Shown here in pieces: positions 16,036-24,702 of a stretch of 64,000 bases of DNA. Every line of letters begins with the position of its first letter. Within the stretch, counting starts at the first letter, position 1. Location: positions 385,714 to 449,713 of the forward strand of contig JBCBET010000003.1 in NCBI GenBank assembly GCA_038528385.1, in the 5' to 3' direction. The stretch comes from Shimia_B sp038528385. Its GTDB lineage: Bacteria; Pseudomonadota; Alphaproteobacteria; Rhodobacterales; Rhodobacteraceae. The translations under genes and the position numbers were made by a program. The notes under the pieces are model-generated. The model was not told the DNA's origin, ran no database searches, and saw nothing but the letters and a program-made list of their open reading frames with translations.

Positions 16036-16928
16036 TGCGCGTGGTCTTCATGGGCTCGCCCGATTTCTCCGTGCCGGTGCTCGAGGCGCTGGCGGAGGAA
16101 CACGAGATCGCCTGCGTTTATTGCCAGCCGCCCCGCCCTGCCGGACGCGGCAAGAAGGACCGCCCCACGCCTGTCCACGCCCGGGCGGAGGCGTTGGGCC
16201 TCCCCGTCCGCCATCCCGTTTCGCTGCGCAGCGAAGACGCGCAGGCGGACTTCGCGGCGCTCGAGGCCGATATCGCTGTCGTGGTGGCCTACGGGCTCAT
16301 CCTGCCGCAGGCGGTGCTCGACGCGCCGCGCCTGGGTTGCCTCAATATCCACGCCTCTCTCCTGCCGCGCTGGCGCGGGGCCGCGCCGATCCACCGCGCC
16401 GTGATGGCGGGCGACGCGGAGACGGGCATCTGCATCATGCAGATGGAGGCGGGGCTCGATACCGGCCCCGTGCTCCTCAGCGAGGCCACGCCCATCGGGG
16501 CGGAGGAGACGACGGGCGACCTCCACGACCGGCTCGCGGCCATGGGCGCGCGGCTCATCATCGAGGCGCTTGCCCAGCTCCCGCTGGAGCCGGACGCCCA
16601 GCCCGAAGAGGGCGTCACCTATGCCGAGAAGATCGCCAAGGACGAGGCCCGGGTGGACTGGACCCGCTCCGCGGCGGAGGTGGACGCGCATATCCGGGGC
16701 CTCTCGCCCTTTCCGGGCGCGTGGTGCGAGATGGATGGCGCGCGGGTGAAGCTCCTGCGCTCGCGGGTCGCGGCGGGGCAGGGGGCGGCGGGGCAAGTAT
16801 TGGGTGGTCTGACAGTGGCCTGCGGTGACTGCGCGGTAGAGATCCTCGAGCTGCAAAAGGCGGGGAAGCGCGCGACGAGCGCGGAGGACTTCCTGCGCGG
16901 CGCGGCGCTGCCTGATCGCCTGACATGA
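16035..16928 (+). CDS. fmt: Methionyl-tRNA formyltransferase
   Basis: Encodes 297 residues. N-terminal formyltransferase domain with RVVFMGSPDFSVPVL, the folate/catalytic NIHASLLPRWRGAAPI (Asn-His pair), and a C-terminal domain from about residue 205. It formylates initiator Met-tRNA with 10-formyl-THF. ATG 16035 shares its A with the stop of the deformylase-like gene. It completes a def-def-def-like-fmt unit. Confidence 0.96.
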   Translation: MRVVFMGSPDFSVPVLEALAEEHEIACVYCQPPRPAGRGKKDRPTPVHARAEALGLPVRHPVSLRSEDAQADFAALEADIAVVVAYGLILPQAVLDAPRLGCLNIHASLLPRWRGAAPIHRAVMAGDAETGICIMQMEAGLDTGPVLLSEATPIGAEETTGDLHDRLAAMGARLIIEALAQLPLEPDAQPEEGVTYAEKIAKDEARVDWTRSAAEVDAHIRGLSPFPGAWCEMDGARVKLLRSRVAAGQGAAGQVLGGLTVACGDCAVEILELQKAGKRATSAEDFLRGAALPDRLT

Positions 16929-17413
16929 CCCCCGAAGAGGCCCCAGCCTGGTTCGACAGCCTCCCACCCGCCACCGAGGACGACATGCTCGGGAGCTGGC
17001 GCGGGGAGGAGGTGCCCACCGGGCATCCCATGGACGGTCTCCTTGCCGCGTCATACTGGCAGGGGAAGCGCTTTGACGGGCCGGACGCTGTGCATCCCCT
17101 GATCCACGCCGTCCCGCTCTGGGGCGCGCGCTCGCTCAACCCGCGCTTCCTGCCGCTCCGGCTCATCACGGGCCTCCCGGCGCGCGACACGCTGCTCAGG
17201 CTCACCTTCCCACTCCTCGCGCCGCTCTTCTTCACGTCGAAACCCCGCGCGCGGCTCCGTACGCTGCGCTTTCGGGGGCGCGATCACGCGGCTATGTGTT
17301 ATGACGCGCAGCCCATCCACGATGTCTTCGCCAAGATCGGCGAGGACGAGCGGCTGGGCTGGATGGACTTCAAGGGCATGGCGCAGCCCTATTTCTTCAA
17401 ACTTACCCGCTGA
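16925..17413 (+). CDS. GXWXG / DUF4334 domain protein
   Basis: Encodes 162 residues. It begins with a GXWXG motif (GSWRGEEVPTGHPMDGLL, about residues 23-40) and ends with the DUF4334 pattern (AMCYDAQPIHDVFAKIGEDERLGWMDFKG). Function is unknown for this family; a lipocalin-like binding fold has been suggested. It overlaps the fmt stop by four bases (ATGA), and is convergent and overlapping with the NUDIX gene by 11 bases at its 3' end. Confidence 0.85.
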   Translation: MTPEEAPAWFDSLPPATEDDMLGSWRGEEVPTGHPMDGLLAASYWQGKRFDGPDAVHPLIHAVPLWGARSLNPRFLPLRLITGLPARDTLLRLTFPLLAPLFFTSKPRARLRTLRFRGRDHAAMCYDAQPIHDVFAKIGEDERLGWMDFKGMAQPYFFKLTR

Positions 17414-17804
17414 GCGCGTCGCGCGCGGCCGTCAGCACGGCTTCGAAGGGAGGCTCGAAGGGACCGGGCTCCGCGAGGTCGTGCCACCAGAACTTGAAGA
17501 GATGCCCGCCATCGTCCGCGCAGACATGCTGGAAACGCTCCGGCACCGGCCCGCGAACGCGGGTGAGGATGAAATGCCAGCGCTCGCCGGGCCGGATGTC
17601 GTCCCGCACGGCCAGTTCGAGGGCCGAGATCGCCAGAAGCCCGCTTTCCTCCCAAAGCGCGCGTGCCGCCGCCCGCGTGGGGTGTTCGCCGTCCTTGATG
17701 GTGCCCTTGACGATCTGCGCGCCCGTCTCGGGGTGGGTGAAGGCCAAAAGGCGCATGGGATCCCCCGCCGGATGCAGGACGAGGGGGACGACCGTCCCGA
17801 TCAT
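17403..17804 (-). CDS. NUDIX hydrolase
   Basis: Encodes 133 residues from ATG 17804, which overlaps the rnhA stop by four bases. The Nudix box is recognisable as GTIKDGE-x7-RALWEESGL; the first Glu of the REUXEEXGU core is replaced by Ala, but the metal-binding EE pair is kept. The substrate cannot be told from sequence; small family members of this type hydrolyse nucleoside diphosphate derivatives. It is last in the minus-strand run DUF3429-methyltransferase-rnhA-NUDIX. Confidence 0.85.
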   Translation of the reverse strand: MIGTVVPLVLHPAGDPMRLLAFTHPETGAQIVKGTIKDGEHPTRAAARALWEESGLLAISALELAVRDDIRPGERWHFILTRVRGPVPERFQHVCADDGGHLFKFWWHDLAEPGPFEPPFEAVLTAARDALSG

Positions 17805-18262
17805 GGCTTTTCGGGCTTGAAGGGCGCCATGCCCGCGCGGGCCAGCTCGTCGGCGCGTTCGTTCTCGGGGTGGCCTGCATGGCCCTTCACCCATTCCCAG
17901 GTGACGTCATGGCGTGCGCGGGCTGCATCGAGCCGCTGCCAAAGCTCCACGTTCTTCACCGGCTTTTTCGCGGCGGTCTTCCAGCCCCGCGCCTTCCAGC
18001 CGTGAATCCAGGAGTTGATGCCGTCTTTCACGTAGGAGGAGTCCGTCACGAGCGTCAGCTTCGTGGCCCGCTCCAGCGTCTCGAGCGCGGTGATGGCGGC
18101 AATGAGCTCCATACGGTTGTTGGTGGTCTGGGCCTCCCCGCCCGATAGCTCGCGGCGCTTCACCTCGCTCTCACCCTCCCGCGCGATGAGGAGCACGCCC
18201 CAGCCGCCCGGCCCGGGGTTCCCGCTGCAGGCCCCGTCGGTGTAGGCGAAGAGCTCAGCCAC
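17801..18262 (-). CDS. rnhA: Ribonuclease HI
   Basis: Encodes 153 residues from GTG 18262 (the upstream methyltransferase gene overlaps by eight bases). Classical RNase HI: YTDGACSGNPGPGGWG with D9, NNRMELIAAI with the catalytic Glu, VTDSSYVKDGI with the next Asp, and HAGHPENERADELA at the C-terminus with the final Asp. It degrades RNA in RNA-DNA hybrids and removes primers and R-loops. Confidence 0.97.
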   Translation of the reverse strand: MAELFAYTDGACSGNPGPGGWGVLLIAREGESEVKRRELSGGEAQTTNNRMELIAAITALETLERATKLTLVTDSSYVKDGINSWIHGWKARGWKTAAKKPVKNVELWQRLDAARARHDVTWEWVKGHAGHPENERADELARAGMAPFKPEKP

Positions 18263-18845
18263 GCTTCACCGCCCGAATCAGGATGAAGGGCGAGACGTCG
18301 CCGGCGAGCCCCGCCTCCGCGCCCTCCTGCTCCCACACCGTCTCGAACCCCGCGCCCTCCAGCGTCGCGAGGAGCTCCTCGCGGGTAAAGTAGCTGTAGA
18401 AACGGCCGATCCTGTCGCGCCCCTCGCCAGTGCCGAGCTTCATGCCGAGATGGAGCACGCCTCTGGGCTTCAGCGCCGCGGCGATGGCCGAGACATGGCC
18501 TGCGAAGTCCGCGCGGGGCGCGTGGAGGAGGGAGAAAGAGGCGAAGATGCCGTCGAAATCGCGCGCCTCTTTCAGGGCCTCGAACGTGGCCACGCGGGCC
18601 GCGACGCCGGGTGCCTCCGCGGCGGCGATCATCTCCGGGCTCGCGTCCCAGGCGTGGGTCTCGAAGCCGCGCCCGGCCAGATAGCGCGCCGCATGCCCCG
18701 GCCCGCAGCCGAGGTCCAGCACGCGCCCGCCTTCGCGCAACGCATCGGCGAAGGCGATGAGCGAGGCTGCGGGCTCCGGTTTCACTATCGCCTCGTACTC
18801 GGCCACGCGGGCGGCGTAGGCGGCGAGGGTTTCGTCGTCGCTCAT
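18255..18845 (-). CDS. Class I SAM-dependent methyltransferase
   Basis: Encodes 196 residues. Motif I is VLDLGCGPGHAARYLAGRG, followed by an acidic residue in HAWDASPEMI and a motif IV-like FDGIFASFSLLHAPR. The substrate is unknown; the fold is that of small UbiE/BioC-like enzymes. ATG 18845 overlaps the DUF3429 stop and the stop overlaps rnhA, so it lies inside one transcription unit. Confidence 0.88.
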   Translation of the reverse strand: MSDDETLAAYAARVAEYEAIVKPEPAASLIAFADALREGGRVLDLGCGPGHAARYLAGRGFETHAWDASPEMIAAAEAPGVAARVATFEALKEARDFDGIFASFSLLHAPRADFAGHVSAIAAALKPRGVLHLGMKLGTGEGRDRIGRFYSYFTREELLATLEGAGFETVWEQEGAEAGLAGDVSPFILIRAVKRG

Positions 18846-19300
18846 GCCAGCCCCCCCGCCAGCAGCCCCACCGTGAGCGCGGCGATGACGAGCGCCGTGA
18901 GCAGCACGCGCAGCTGCATCCACCAATCGGGCGTGAGCCCGCGCCGGTAAAAGAGGTAGTCGAGCCCCAGAAGCCCCGCAAATCCCACGATGAGCATGTC
19001 CGCCGAATTGTCCGCCCCGGCCCCCACGAAGAAGAAGCAGTAGAGCGCCGGCGCCGTCGACAGCGCGTAGCCCCAGACCTGCCAGTCGCCCGCCTTCGTG
19101 GCAAAGCCCCAGAGCACGCCCGACATGAAGCTCAGGATGATCGCCCCGTACCAGAGCTGCACGAAGGGCCCGATGAGGCGCGCGTTGAGATAGGGCAGGG
19201 CGGCCGTGCCGAGCTCGGGCAAGAGCGTCGTGAGCGCGCCCCAGAGGAACGGCAAGACACCGGCGAGGCCGAGAAGAAGGGCGGAGCGCGGGACGGTCAT
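18842..19300 (-). CDS. DUF3429 membrane protein
   Basis: Encodes 152 residues with about five hydrophobic helices. The pattern PFVQLWYGAIILSFMSGVLWGFA and the ending YFYRRG-like LFYRRGLTPDWWMQLR are typical of the DUF3429 family of inner-membrane proteins, whose role is unknown. It is first of the minus-strand run ending with the NUDIX gene. Confidence 0.85.
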   Translation of the reverse strand: MTVPRSALLLGLAGVLPFLWGALTTLLPELGTAALPYLNARLIGPFVQLWYGAIILSFMSGVLWGFATKAGDWQVWGYALSTAPALYCFFFVGAGADNSADMLIVGFAGLLGLDYLFYRRGLTPDWWMQLRVLLTALVIAALTVGLLAGGLA

Positions 19301-19320
19301 GGGGCGGGTATAGCGCGGCC

Positions 19321-19932
19321 TCAGGCGCGTTCCATGGCCAGTCGGCCCGCGAGGAGCGCGAAGACGCCCGCAAAGGTCCGGTTCATCCAGACGAGCGCCC
19401 GCTCCGAGCCGAGGATGAAGATCCGTACCCGCGCGGCAAAGGCGCCGTAGAGCAGGAAGACCGCGTAGGTCATGGCCATGAAGACCCCGCCCAGCGTGGC
19501 CATCTCCAGCGTCGCCGCGGCCGGATCGCCTGACAGGAACGGCGGAAGCAGCGCAAGAAAGAAGATCGAAAGCTTCGGGTTCAGGATGTTAATGAGCGCG
19601 CCGCGCCGCGCGATGCGCCAGGGATGCTCGGGGCGGGGATCAGCCTCGATGGAGAGCGCGCCACCCGCGCGGAGCGCCTGCCACGCGAGGTAGAGCAGGT
19701 AAGCCACGCCCGCGAACTTCGCGACCTGAAATGCCATCGCCGAGGCATGGAGCAGCGCCGCAAGGCCCAAGGCCGCGGCGAGGAGATGCGGGACGATTCC
19801 CATGGTGCATCCCAGCGCGGCCCAGCTCGCCGCCCGTGCGCCGCGCCCGAGGCCCACCGCCAGCGTGTAGATCACGCCCGTGCCCGGGGCGATGACGACG
19901 ACGAAGGCGGTGACGAGAAATTGCAGGGACAT
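19321..19932 (-). CDS. LysE/RhtB-family amino acid exporter
   Basis: Encodes 203 residues from ATG 19932 (AGGAGCCC upstream). Six hydrophobic helices and the family signature near the N-terminus, VIAPGTGVIYTLAVGLGRGARAA, plus NPKLSIFFLALLPPFL. Family members export lysine, threonine, homoserine and similar solutes; the substrate here is not predictable. It is separated by 20 bases from DUF3429 downstream and may be cotranscribed. Confidence 0.9.
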   Translation of the reverse strand: MSLQFLVTAFVVVIAPGTGVIYTLAVGLGRGARAASWAALGCTMGIVPHLLAAALGLAALLHASAMAFQVAKFAGVAYLLYLAWQALRAGGALSIEADPRPEHPWRIARRGALINILNPKLSIFFLALLPPFLSGDPAAATLEMATLGGVFMAMTYAVFLLYGAFAARVRIFILGSERALVWMNRTFAGVFALLAGRLAMERA

Positions 19933-20004
19933 GGGCGGGCTCCTTTGGGCGCACCCAAGCACAGCGCGCGGCCCGGCACCAATGAATAGCGCTGATGCCG
20001 AGGT

Positions 20005-20274
20005 TCAGCGCCGCGATTGGAGGATGTCGATGAGCTCGGAGAACTTCGCGCGCTGTTCGCCCGCGTCGCCGCTCCGGATCGCGTGTTCCACGCAGTGCGC
20101 GGCGTGATCCTCGAGGATCAGCGTCTCCACGCCTTTAACCGCCGCGCGGATGGCGGCCGTTTGGCTCAGGATGTCGACGCAGTAGCGATCATCCTCGATC
20201 ATCTTGGCGATGCCGCGCACCTGGCCTTCGATGCGCTTGAGCCGGGCGAGCGTCGCCTCTTTGTTGCCGTGCAT
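20005..20274 (-). CDS. csoR: CsoR-type copper-sensing repressor
   Basis: Encodes 89 residues, all-helical. The copper-binding fingerprint C-x24-H-x3-C of true CsoR is exact: C32, H57 and C61. The RLKRIEGQVRGI N-terminal DNA-contact helix is also typical. It should bind Cu(I) and leave its operator. The matching GC-rich inverted repeat lies 19 bases upstream in the divergent intergenic region, next to the start of the MauE-like gene. A formaldehyde-sensing FrmR role is less likely because of the CsoR ligand set. Confidence 0.9.
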   Translation of the reverse strand: MHGNKEATLARLKRIEGQVRGIAKMIEDDRYCVDILSQTAAIRAAVKGVETLILEDHAAHCVEHAIRSGDAGEQRAKFSELIDILQSRR

Positions 20275-20292
20275 CTTGTGGTGCTCCAGATT

Positions 20293-20309
20293 ATACCCTA
20301 TGGGGGTAT
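20293..20309. promoter_or_regulatory. Probable CsoR operator
   Basis: ATACCC-TATGG-GGGTAT is a perfect 6-bp inverted repeat with a 5-base centre, matching the known CsoR operator style (AT-flanked C and G tracts). It lies between the divergent csoR (start 20274) and the MauE-like gene (start 20332), and so could control both. Confidence 0.7.
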
Positions 20310-20331
20310 GGAGTATATGTCGGAGGTCACC

Positions 20332-20838
20332 ATGGCAACCTATCACGTGCGCCAGGACGGGCGCGGCAAGAGCATCGCCGATTACTGGCCGCTCATCGCG
20401 CTGGTGGGGGTCTCGGTGCTCGCGGGCGGGGCGCTCGCGGCGCAGGGGATGGCTTGGATGCCCGCCTTCATGGGCGTTTTCCTCGTCTTCTTCGCGCTCC
20501 TCAAGATTTTCGATCTCAAGGGCTTTCGCCGCGGCTTCAAGATGTATGACCTGTTGGCGCGGCGGGTGCCGAACTACGCCCTCGTCTACCCGTTCATCGA
20601 GCTTGGTCTCGGCCTCGCCTATCTGAGCGGCGTGGCACCCACGGCGGTGCAATGGGCCACCGTGGCGGTGTTCAGCTTCGGAACGCTCGGGGTGATTTCG
20701 GCACTGCGCCGGGGGCTCGACATCGATTGCCCCTGCATGGGCTCGATCCTGTCGGTGCCGCTGTCCACCGTCACGCTGACGGAGGACCTGTCCATGGTGG
20801 CGATGGCGGGCCTCATGCTCGCGGGCCTGGCCGCCTGA
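20332..20838 (+). CDS. MauE/DoxX-like redox-associated membrane protein
   Basis: Encodes 168 residues. The ATG at 20332 is chosen because GGAGG lies five bases upstream; ATGs at 20308 and 20317 fall in or beside the CsoR operator. Four to five hydrophobic helices are present, with a conserved CPCMGSILSVPLSTVTLTED segment near the C-terminus, which is typical of MauE-type proteins. MauE in methylamine utilisation supports disulfide formation in the periplasm; free-standing relatives such as this one have no assigned role. The CPC motif and the divergent CsoR suggest copper handling or repair of copper-damaged thiols (inference). Confidence 0.8.
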   Translation: MATYHVRQDGRGKSIADYWPLIALVGVSVLAGGALAAQGMAWMPAFMGVFLVFFALLKIFDLKGFRRGFKMYDLLARRVPNYALVYPFIELGLGLAYLSGVAPTAVQWATVAVFSFGTLGVISALRRGLDIDCPCMGSILSVPLSTVTLTEDLSMVAMAGLMLAGLAA

Positions 20839-21426
20839 TCACTCCTCCTCGGAGCTCGCGGTCACCCGGCGCTCCACGCGCGGCTCGTCGCGGGGCTCGC
20901 GCGGCGGGCGCCCGATCACATCCTTGAGCTCGTCGAGCTCGATGAAGTTGTCGGCCTGCCGGCGCAGTTCATCGGCGATCATGGGGGGAGAGGAGCGAAT
21001 GGTGGACACCACGCTCACCCGCACGCCGCGGCGCTGCAACGCCTCGATCAGCGGGCGGAAATCCCCGTCCCCGGAAAAGAGCACGATGTGGTCGATATGC
21101 GGCGCCAATTCCATGGCATCGACCGTGAGCTCGATATCCATGTTGCCCTTCACCTTGCGGCGGCCCTGGCTGTCGGTGTATTCCTTGGCCGGTTTGGTGA
21201 CCATGGAGAACCCGTTGTAGTGGAGCCAGTCCACGAGCGGGCGAATGGGCGAATACTCGTCGTTCTCCAGCAGGGCCGTGTAATAAAAGGCCCGCAGCAG
21301 TTTCCCGCGACGCATAAATTCCTGTCGCAGAAGCTTGTAGTCGATGTCAAATCCAAGTGCCTTCGCGGCAGCATAGAGGTTCGACCCGTCGATGAACAGC
21401 GCCAGCCGTTCGTCCCGGTAAAACAT
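20839..21426 (-). CDS. NYN (PIN-like) domain protein, LabA/DUF88 family
   Basis: Encodes 195 residues from ATG 21426 with AGGAAGG upstream. The NYN nuclease fold is clear: LALFIDGSNLYAAAK at the N-terminus, NMDIELTVDAMEL and IVLFSGDGDFRPLIEAL with the metal-binding aspartates. Such proteins are predicted RNases in RNA processing. The C-terminus is a charged tail rich in Arg and Glu. Its stop abuts the MauE-like gene stop with no spacer. Confidence 0.92.
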   Translation of the reverse strand: MFYRDERLALFIDGSNLYAAAKALGFDIDYKLLRQEFMRRGKLLRAFYYTALLENDEYSPIRPLVDWLHYNGFSMVTKPAKEYTDSQGRRKVKGNMDIELTVDAMELAPHIDHIVLFSGDGDFRPLIEALQRRGVRVSVVSTIRSSPPMIADELRRQADNFIELDELKDVIGRPPREPRDEPRVERRVTASSEEE

Positions 21427-21530
21427 GATGTGTCCTTCCTGACGCGCCTGTGACAGGACGGTGAGTGAGGCCGTCCCAAGCGCATCGCGTGTCATAAATG
21501 ATTATTTTAGTGTCACAAGCCACAAATTCG

Positions 21531-22100
21531 ATGCCGCCCCGTCGGCTTTATCACGTGGCCTTGGGCGCAAACCTTCCATCCTCTTATGGCACACCGGAAA
21601 AAACCTTGCGGTACGCTGTGGAACATCTGCGTGAGTATAAGTGTCATATGGTGGCGCTGAGCAGGTTTTTCACCACGCCGGCTTTTCCGGCGGGGAACGG
21701 CCCAGACTATGTCAACGCCGCAGCCGCCATCGAGGGCCCGCCGGAGCCCGCCGCGATGATGGGCGTGCTCCACGGGATCGAGGCGCATCTGGGCCGCGCG
21801 CGGTCCCAGCGCTGGGGCCAGCGGGTGATCGACCTCGACCTCCTGACCGCGGGCGATGACGTGCACCCGGACGCGGAAACGCATGCCGCCTGGCGCGCGC
21901 TTCCGCTGGCGGCGCAGATGACGCAGACGCCCGGCGATCTCATCCTGCCGCATCCCCGCCTGCAGGACCGCGCCTTCGTCCTCGTACCCCTCGCGGAGGT
22001 CGCGCCGGACTGGCGCCACCCGATCCTCGGGAAGACCGTGCAGGAGATGCGCGACGCCTTGCCCGCAAGCGATCTCGAGGCTGTGACACCGTTGCCTTAG
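21531..22100 (+). CDS. folK: 2-amino-4-hydroxy-6-hydroxymethyldihydropteridine pyrophosphokinase
   Basis: Encodes 189 residues from ATG 21531, which places eight residues before the conserved ALGANLPSSYG as is usual; ATG 21498 is an alternative that would add 11 residues. HPPK signature: GPDYVNAAAAIEG, LLHxIE-like VLHGIEAHLGRARSQRWGQRVIDLDLL, and LPHPRLQDRAFVLVPLAEV. It transfers pyrophosphate from ATP in folate synthesis. Neither start has a strong ribosome site. It is divergent from the NYN gene. Confidence 0.93.
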   Translation: MPPRRLYHVALGANLPSSYGTPEKTLRYAVEHLREYKCHMVALSRFFTTPAFPAGNGPDYVNAAAAIEGPPEPAAMMGVLHGIEAHLGRARSQRWGQRVIDLDLLTAGDDVHPDAETHAAWRALPLAAQMTQTPGDLILPHPRLQDRAFVLVPLAEVAPDWRHPILGKTVQEMRDALPASDLEAVTPLP

Positions 22101-22117
22101 CCCTTGCGCTTTTTTAC

Positions 22118-22146
22118 TTGACAGCCTATTGCAGGCGCTCACCTCT
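22118..22146 (+). promoter_or_regulatory. Candidate promoter for rpoZ-rsh
   Basis: A perfect -35 box TTGACA occupies 22118-22123, within CTTGACA, which is favoured in alphaproteobacteria. The sequence 17 bases on (22141-22146, ACCTCT) is a weak -10, so only the -35 half is persuasive. It lies 41 bases before the rpoZ ATG. Confidence 0.4.
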
Positions 22147-22163
22147 ACCGCATTGGAGCACCC

Positions 22164-22517
22164 ATGGCCCGCGTCACCGTTGAAGACTGCGTCGACAAAG
22201 TCCCCAACCGCTTCGAGCTCGTCATGCTCGCCGCCCATCGTGCGCGCGAGATCAGCTCCGGCGCGCCGATCACGCTCGACCGTGATAACGACAAGAACCC
22301 GGTTGTGTCGCTCCGCGAGATCGCGGAGGAGACGCAATCCGCCGAGGAACTCCGCGAGCGGCTCATCGAGTCGAACCAGACCCAGATCGAGATCGACGAG
22401 CCCGAGGACGACAGCATGTCGCTTCTCATGGGGGCCGAGCAGGACAAGCCCGCCGAGGACGATCTCAACGACGAGAAACTGCTGCGCGCGCTCATGGAAG
22501 CGCAAGGGCAGAAGTAG
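22164..22517 (+). CDS. rpoZ: RNA polymerase omega subunit
   Basis: Encodes 117 residues. The N-terminal omega fold is clear: MARVTVEDCVDKVPNRFELVMLAAHRAREI. The C-terminal half is an acidic tail typical of Rhodobacterales. Omega stabilises RNA polymerase and, with the neighbouring stringent-response enzyme, forms part of the ppGpp response. A gap of six bases separates it from rsh. Confidence 0.97.
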   Translation: MARVTVEDCVDKVPNRFELVMLAAHRAREISSGAPITLDRDNDKNPVVSLREIAEETQSAEELRERLIESNQTQIEIDEPEDDSMSLLMGAEQDKPAEDDLNDEKLLRALMEAQGQK

Positions 22518-22523
22518 GGTGCC

Positions 22524-24683
22524 ATGGCGCTGGACCTCGCCGGGCCCGAAGCCCTTCTAGACCGCGTCCACGCCTACAACCCCCGCGCCGACGGGGCGCT
22601 CATCACGAAGGCCTACGCCTTCGGCAAGGACATGCACGAGGGGCAGACGCGCCGCTCGGGCGAGCCCTACTTCACCCATCCCGTGGCGGTGGCCGAGATC
22701 CTCGCCGAGCAGAAGCTCGACGACACGACCATCGTCACGGCGCTTCTCCACGACACGGTGGAAGACACCCGCGCGAGCTATAGCCAGGTCGCCGAACACT
22801 TCGGCACCGAGATCGCGGAACTCGTCGACGGCGTCACCAAGCTCACGCAGCTGCAGCTGTCGTCGACCGAGACGAAGCAGGCCGAGAATTTCCGCAAGCT
22901 CTTCATGGCCACCTCGCGCGACATCCGCGTGGTGCTCGTCAAGCTCGCCGACCGTCTCCACAACATGCGCACCATGAAGGCGATGCCGCCCGAAAAGCAG
23001 CATCAGAAGGCGCGGGAGACCATGGACATCTACGCGCCTCTCGCCGGCCGGATGGGCATGCAGTCCATGCGTGAAGAGCTCGAGGACCTCGCCTTCATCG
23101 TGCTCAATCCCGACGGGCGCCACTCCATCATCCGCCGCTTCATCTCGCTCCAGAAAGAGACCGGCGACGTGATGACGAAGATCATCGCCGATATCCGCGC
23201 GGAGATGCAGAAGGAGGGGATCGAGGCCGAGGTCGCCGGGCGCGCGAAAAAACCCTATTCGATCTGGCGCAAGATGCAGACCAAGCAGCTCAGCTTCTCG
23301 CGCCTCTCCGACATCTACGGCTTCCGCGTCATCGTGAAGTCCGAGGCCGATTGCTACCGCGCGCTGGGCGCCATCCACCAGCGCTGGCGCGCCGTGCCCG
23401 GGCGCTTCAAGGACTACATCTCCCAGCCGAAGACCAACGGCTACCGGTCGGTGCACACCACTGTCTCCGGCCGCAATGGCCGGAAGGTGGAGGTGCAGAT
23501 CCGCACGCAGGAGATGCACGAAGTGGCCGAGTCGGGCGTGGCGGCGACGTGGTCGTACCGGGACGGCGAGCGCGTGGAAAACCGCTTTGCCGTGGACCCC
23601 ACCCAATGGATGGAGCGCATCTCCGAGCATTTCGATGTCGACGCCGATGACGAGGATTTCCTCGAAGCGGTCAAATTGGAGATGTACTCGGACCAGGTCT
23701 TCGCCTTCACACCCAAGGGCGACGTGATCCGCCTCCCCAAGGGGGCCACACCGCTCGATTTCGCCTATGCGGTCCACACCCGCATCGGCAACCAGACGGT
23801 GTCGGCCAAGGTCGACGGCATCCGCGTCCCGCTCTGGACCCGGCTCAGGAACGGGCAGAGCGTGGAGATCATCACCGCCGAGGGCCAGCGCCCGCAGGCC
23901 ACCTGGATCGACATCGCCTCCACCGGGCGCGCGAAATCCGCCATCCGCCGGTCGCTCCGCGAGGAGGACCGGCAGCGCTTCATCAAGCTCGGGCGTGAGC
24001 TCACGCGCACGAGCTTCGAGGCCGTGGGCCGCTCGGCGACGCTAAAGGCCCTGCGCACGGCGGCCAAATCGCTGGGCATCGAAAGTGCCGACGAGATGCT
24101 CGCGCGCGTGGGCGCCTCGGAGCTCGCCTCCCGCGAGGTGGTGCAGGCGGTCTATCCCGATCTCGCGCCGAAGCGCCGCGCCGAGATCGATCCCAAGCGC
24201 GCCGTCCTCGGCCTCGATGCCGACCAGAGCTTTCACCGCGCGCCCTGCTGCCAGCCCGTCCCGGGGGAGCGCATCGTGGGCATCACCTACCGCGGCAAGG
24301 GCGTCGTCGTGCACGCCATCGATTGTGCCAACATGGCGCTTTACGAGAACGAGCCGGAGCGCTGGCTCGACCTGCGCTGGCAGGAGGGCCGCCACGGGCT
24401 CTCCAACACGGTGAGTGTGGAGGTGACCATTTCCAACGATGCCGGCGTCCTCGGGCGCATCTGCACCCTCATCGGCGAACAGAACGCCAATATCAGCGAT
24501 CTGACGTTTCTCGATAAGAAACCAGATTTTTATCGTCTCGTGATTGATATCGACCTACGTGATCAGGTGCATTTGCACACCGTTATGACCGTGCTCGAGG
24601 CGGACGCGAACGTGGCCGACGTCAGCCGTTACCGGAACCCGGCCCGCTTGACGTCAGGAGCGGATAAGGCACAAGCGTCGTGA
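22524..24683 (+). CDS. rsh: Bifunctional (p)ppGpp synthetase/hydrolase
   Basis: Encodes 719 residues with the full RelA/SpoT architecture. HD hydrolase domain with HPVAVAEIL and ALLHDTVEDT (about residues 50-80), both kept, so hydrolysis is expected. Synthetase domain with YGFRVIVKSEADCYRALGAIH and QPKTNGYRSVHTTV. TGS domain around FAFTPKGDVIRLPKGATPLDFAYAVHT. C-terminal zinc-finger/ACT region. Alphaproteobacteria usually carry one such enzyme controlling the stringent response. It is read together with rpoZ. Confidence 0.96.
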   Translation: MALDLAGPEALLDRVHAYNPRADGALITKAYAFGKDMHEGQTRRSGEPYFTHPVAVAEILAEQKLDDTTIVTALLHDTVEDTRASYSQVAEHFGTEIAELVDGVTKLTQLQLSSTETKQAENFRKLFMATSRDIRVVLVKLADRLHNMRTMKAMPPEKQHQKARETMDIYAPLAGRMGMQSMREELEDLAFIVLNPDGRHSIIRRFISLQKETGDVMTKIIADIRAEMQKEGIEAEVAGRAKKPYSIWRKMQTKQLSFSRLSDIYGFRVIVKSEADCYRALGAIHQRWRAVPGRFKDYISQPKTNGYRSVHTTVSGRNGRKVEVQIRTQEMHEVAESGVAATWSYRDGERVENRFAVDPTQWMERISEHFDVDADDEDFLEAVKLEMYSDQVFAFTPKGDVIRLPKGATPLDFAYAVHTRIGNQTVSAKVDGIRVPLWTRLRNGQSVEIITAEGQRPQATWIDIASTGRAKSAIRRSLREEDRQRFIKLGRELTRTSFEAVGRSATLKALRTAAKSLGIESADEMLARVGASELASREVVQAVYPDLAPKRRAEIDPKRAVLGLDADQSFHRAPCCQPVPGERIVGITYRGKGVVVHAIDCANMALYENEPERWLDLRWQEGRHGLSNTVSVEVTISNDAGVLGRICTLIGEQNANISDLTFLDKKPDFYRLVIDIDLRDQVHLHTVMTVLEADANVADVSRYRNPARLTSGADKAQAS

Positions 24684-24702
24684 CATGCGAGGGGAGGGCC
24701 GA

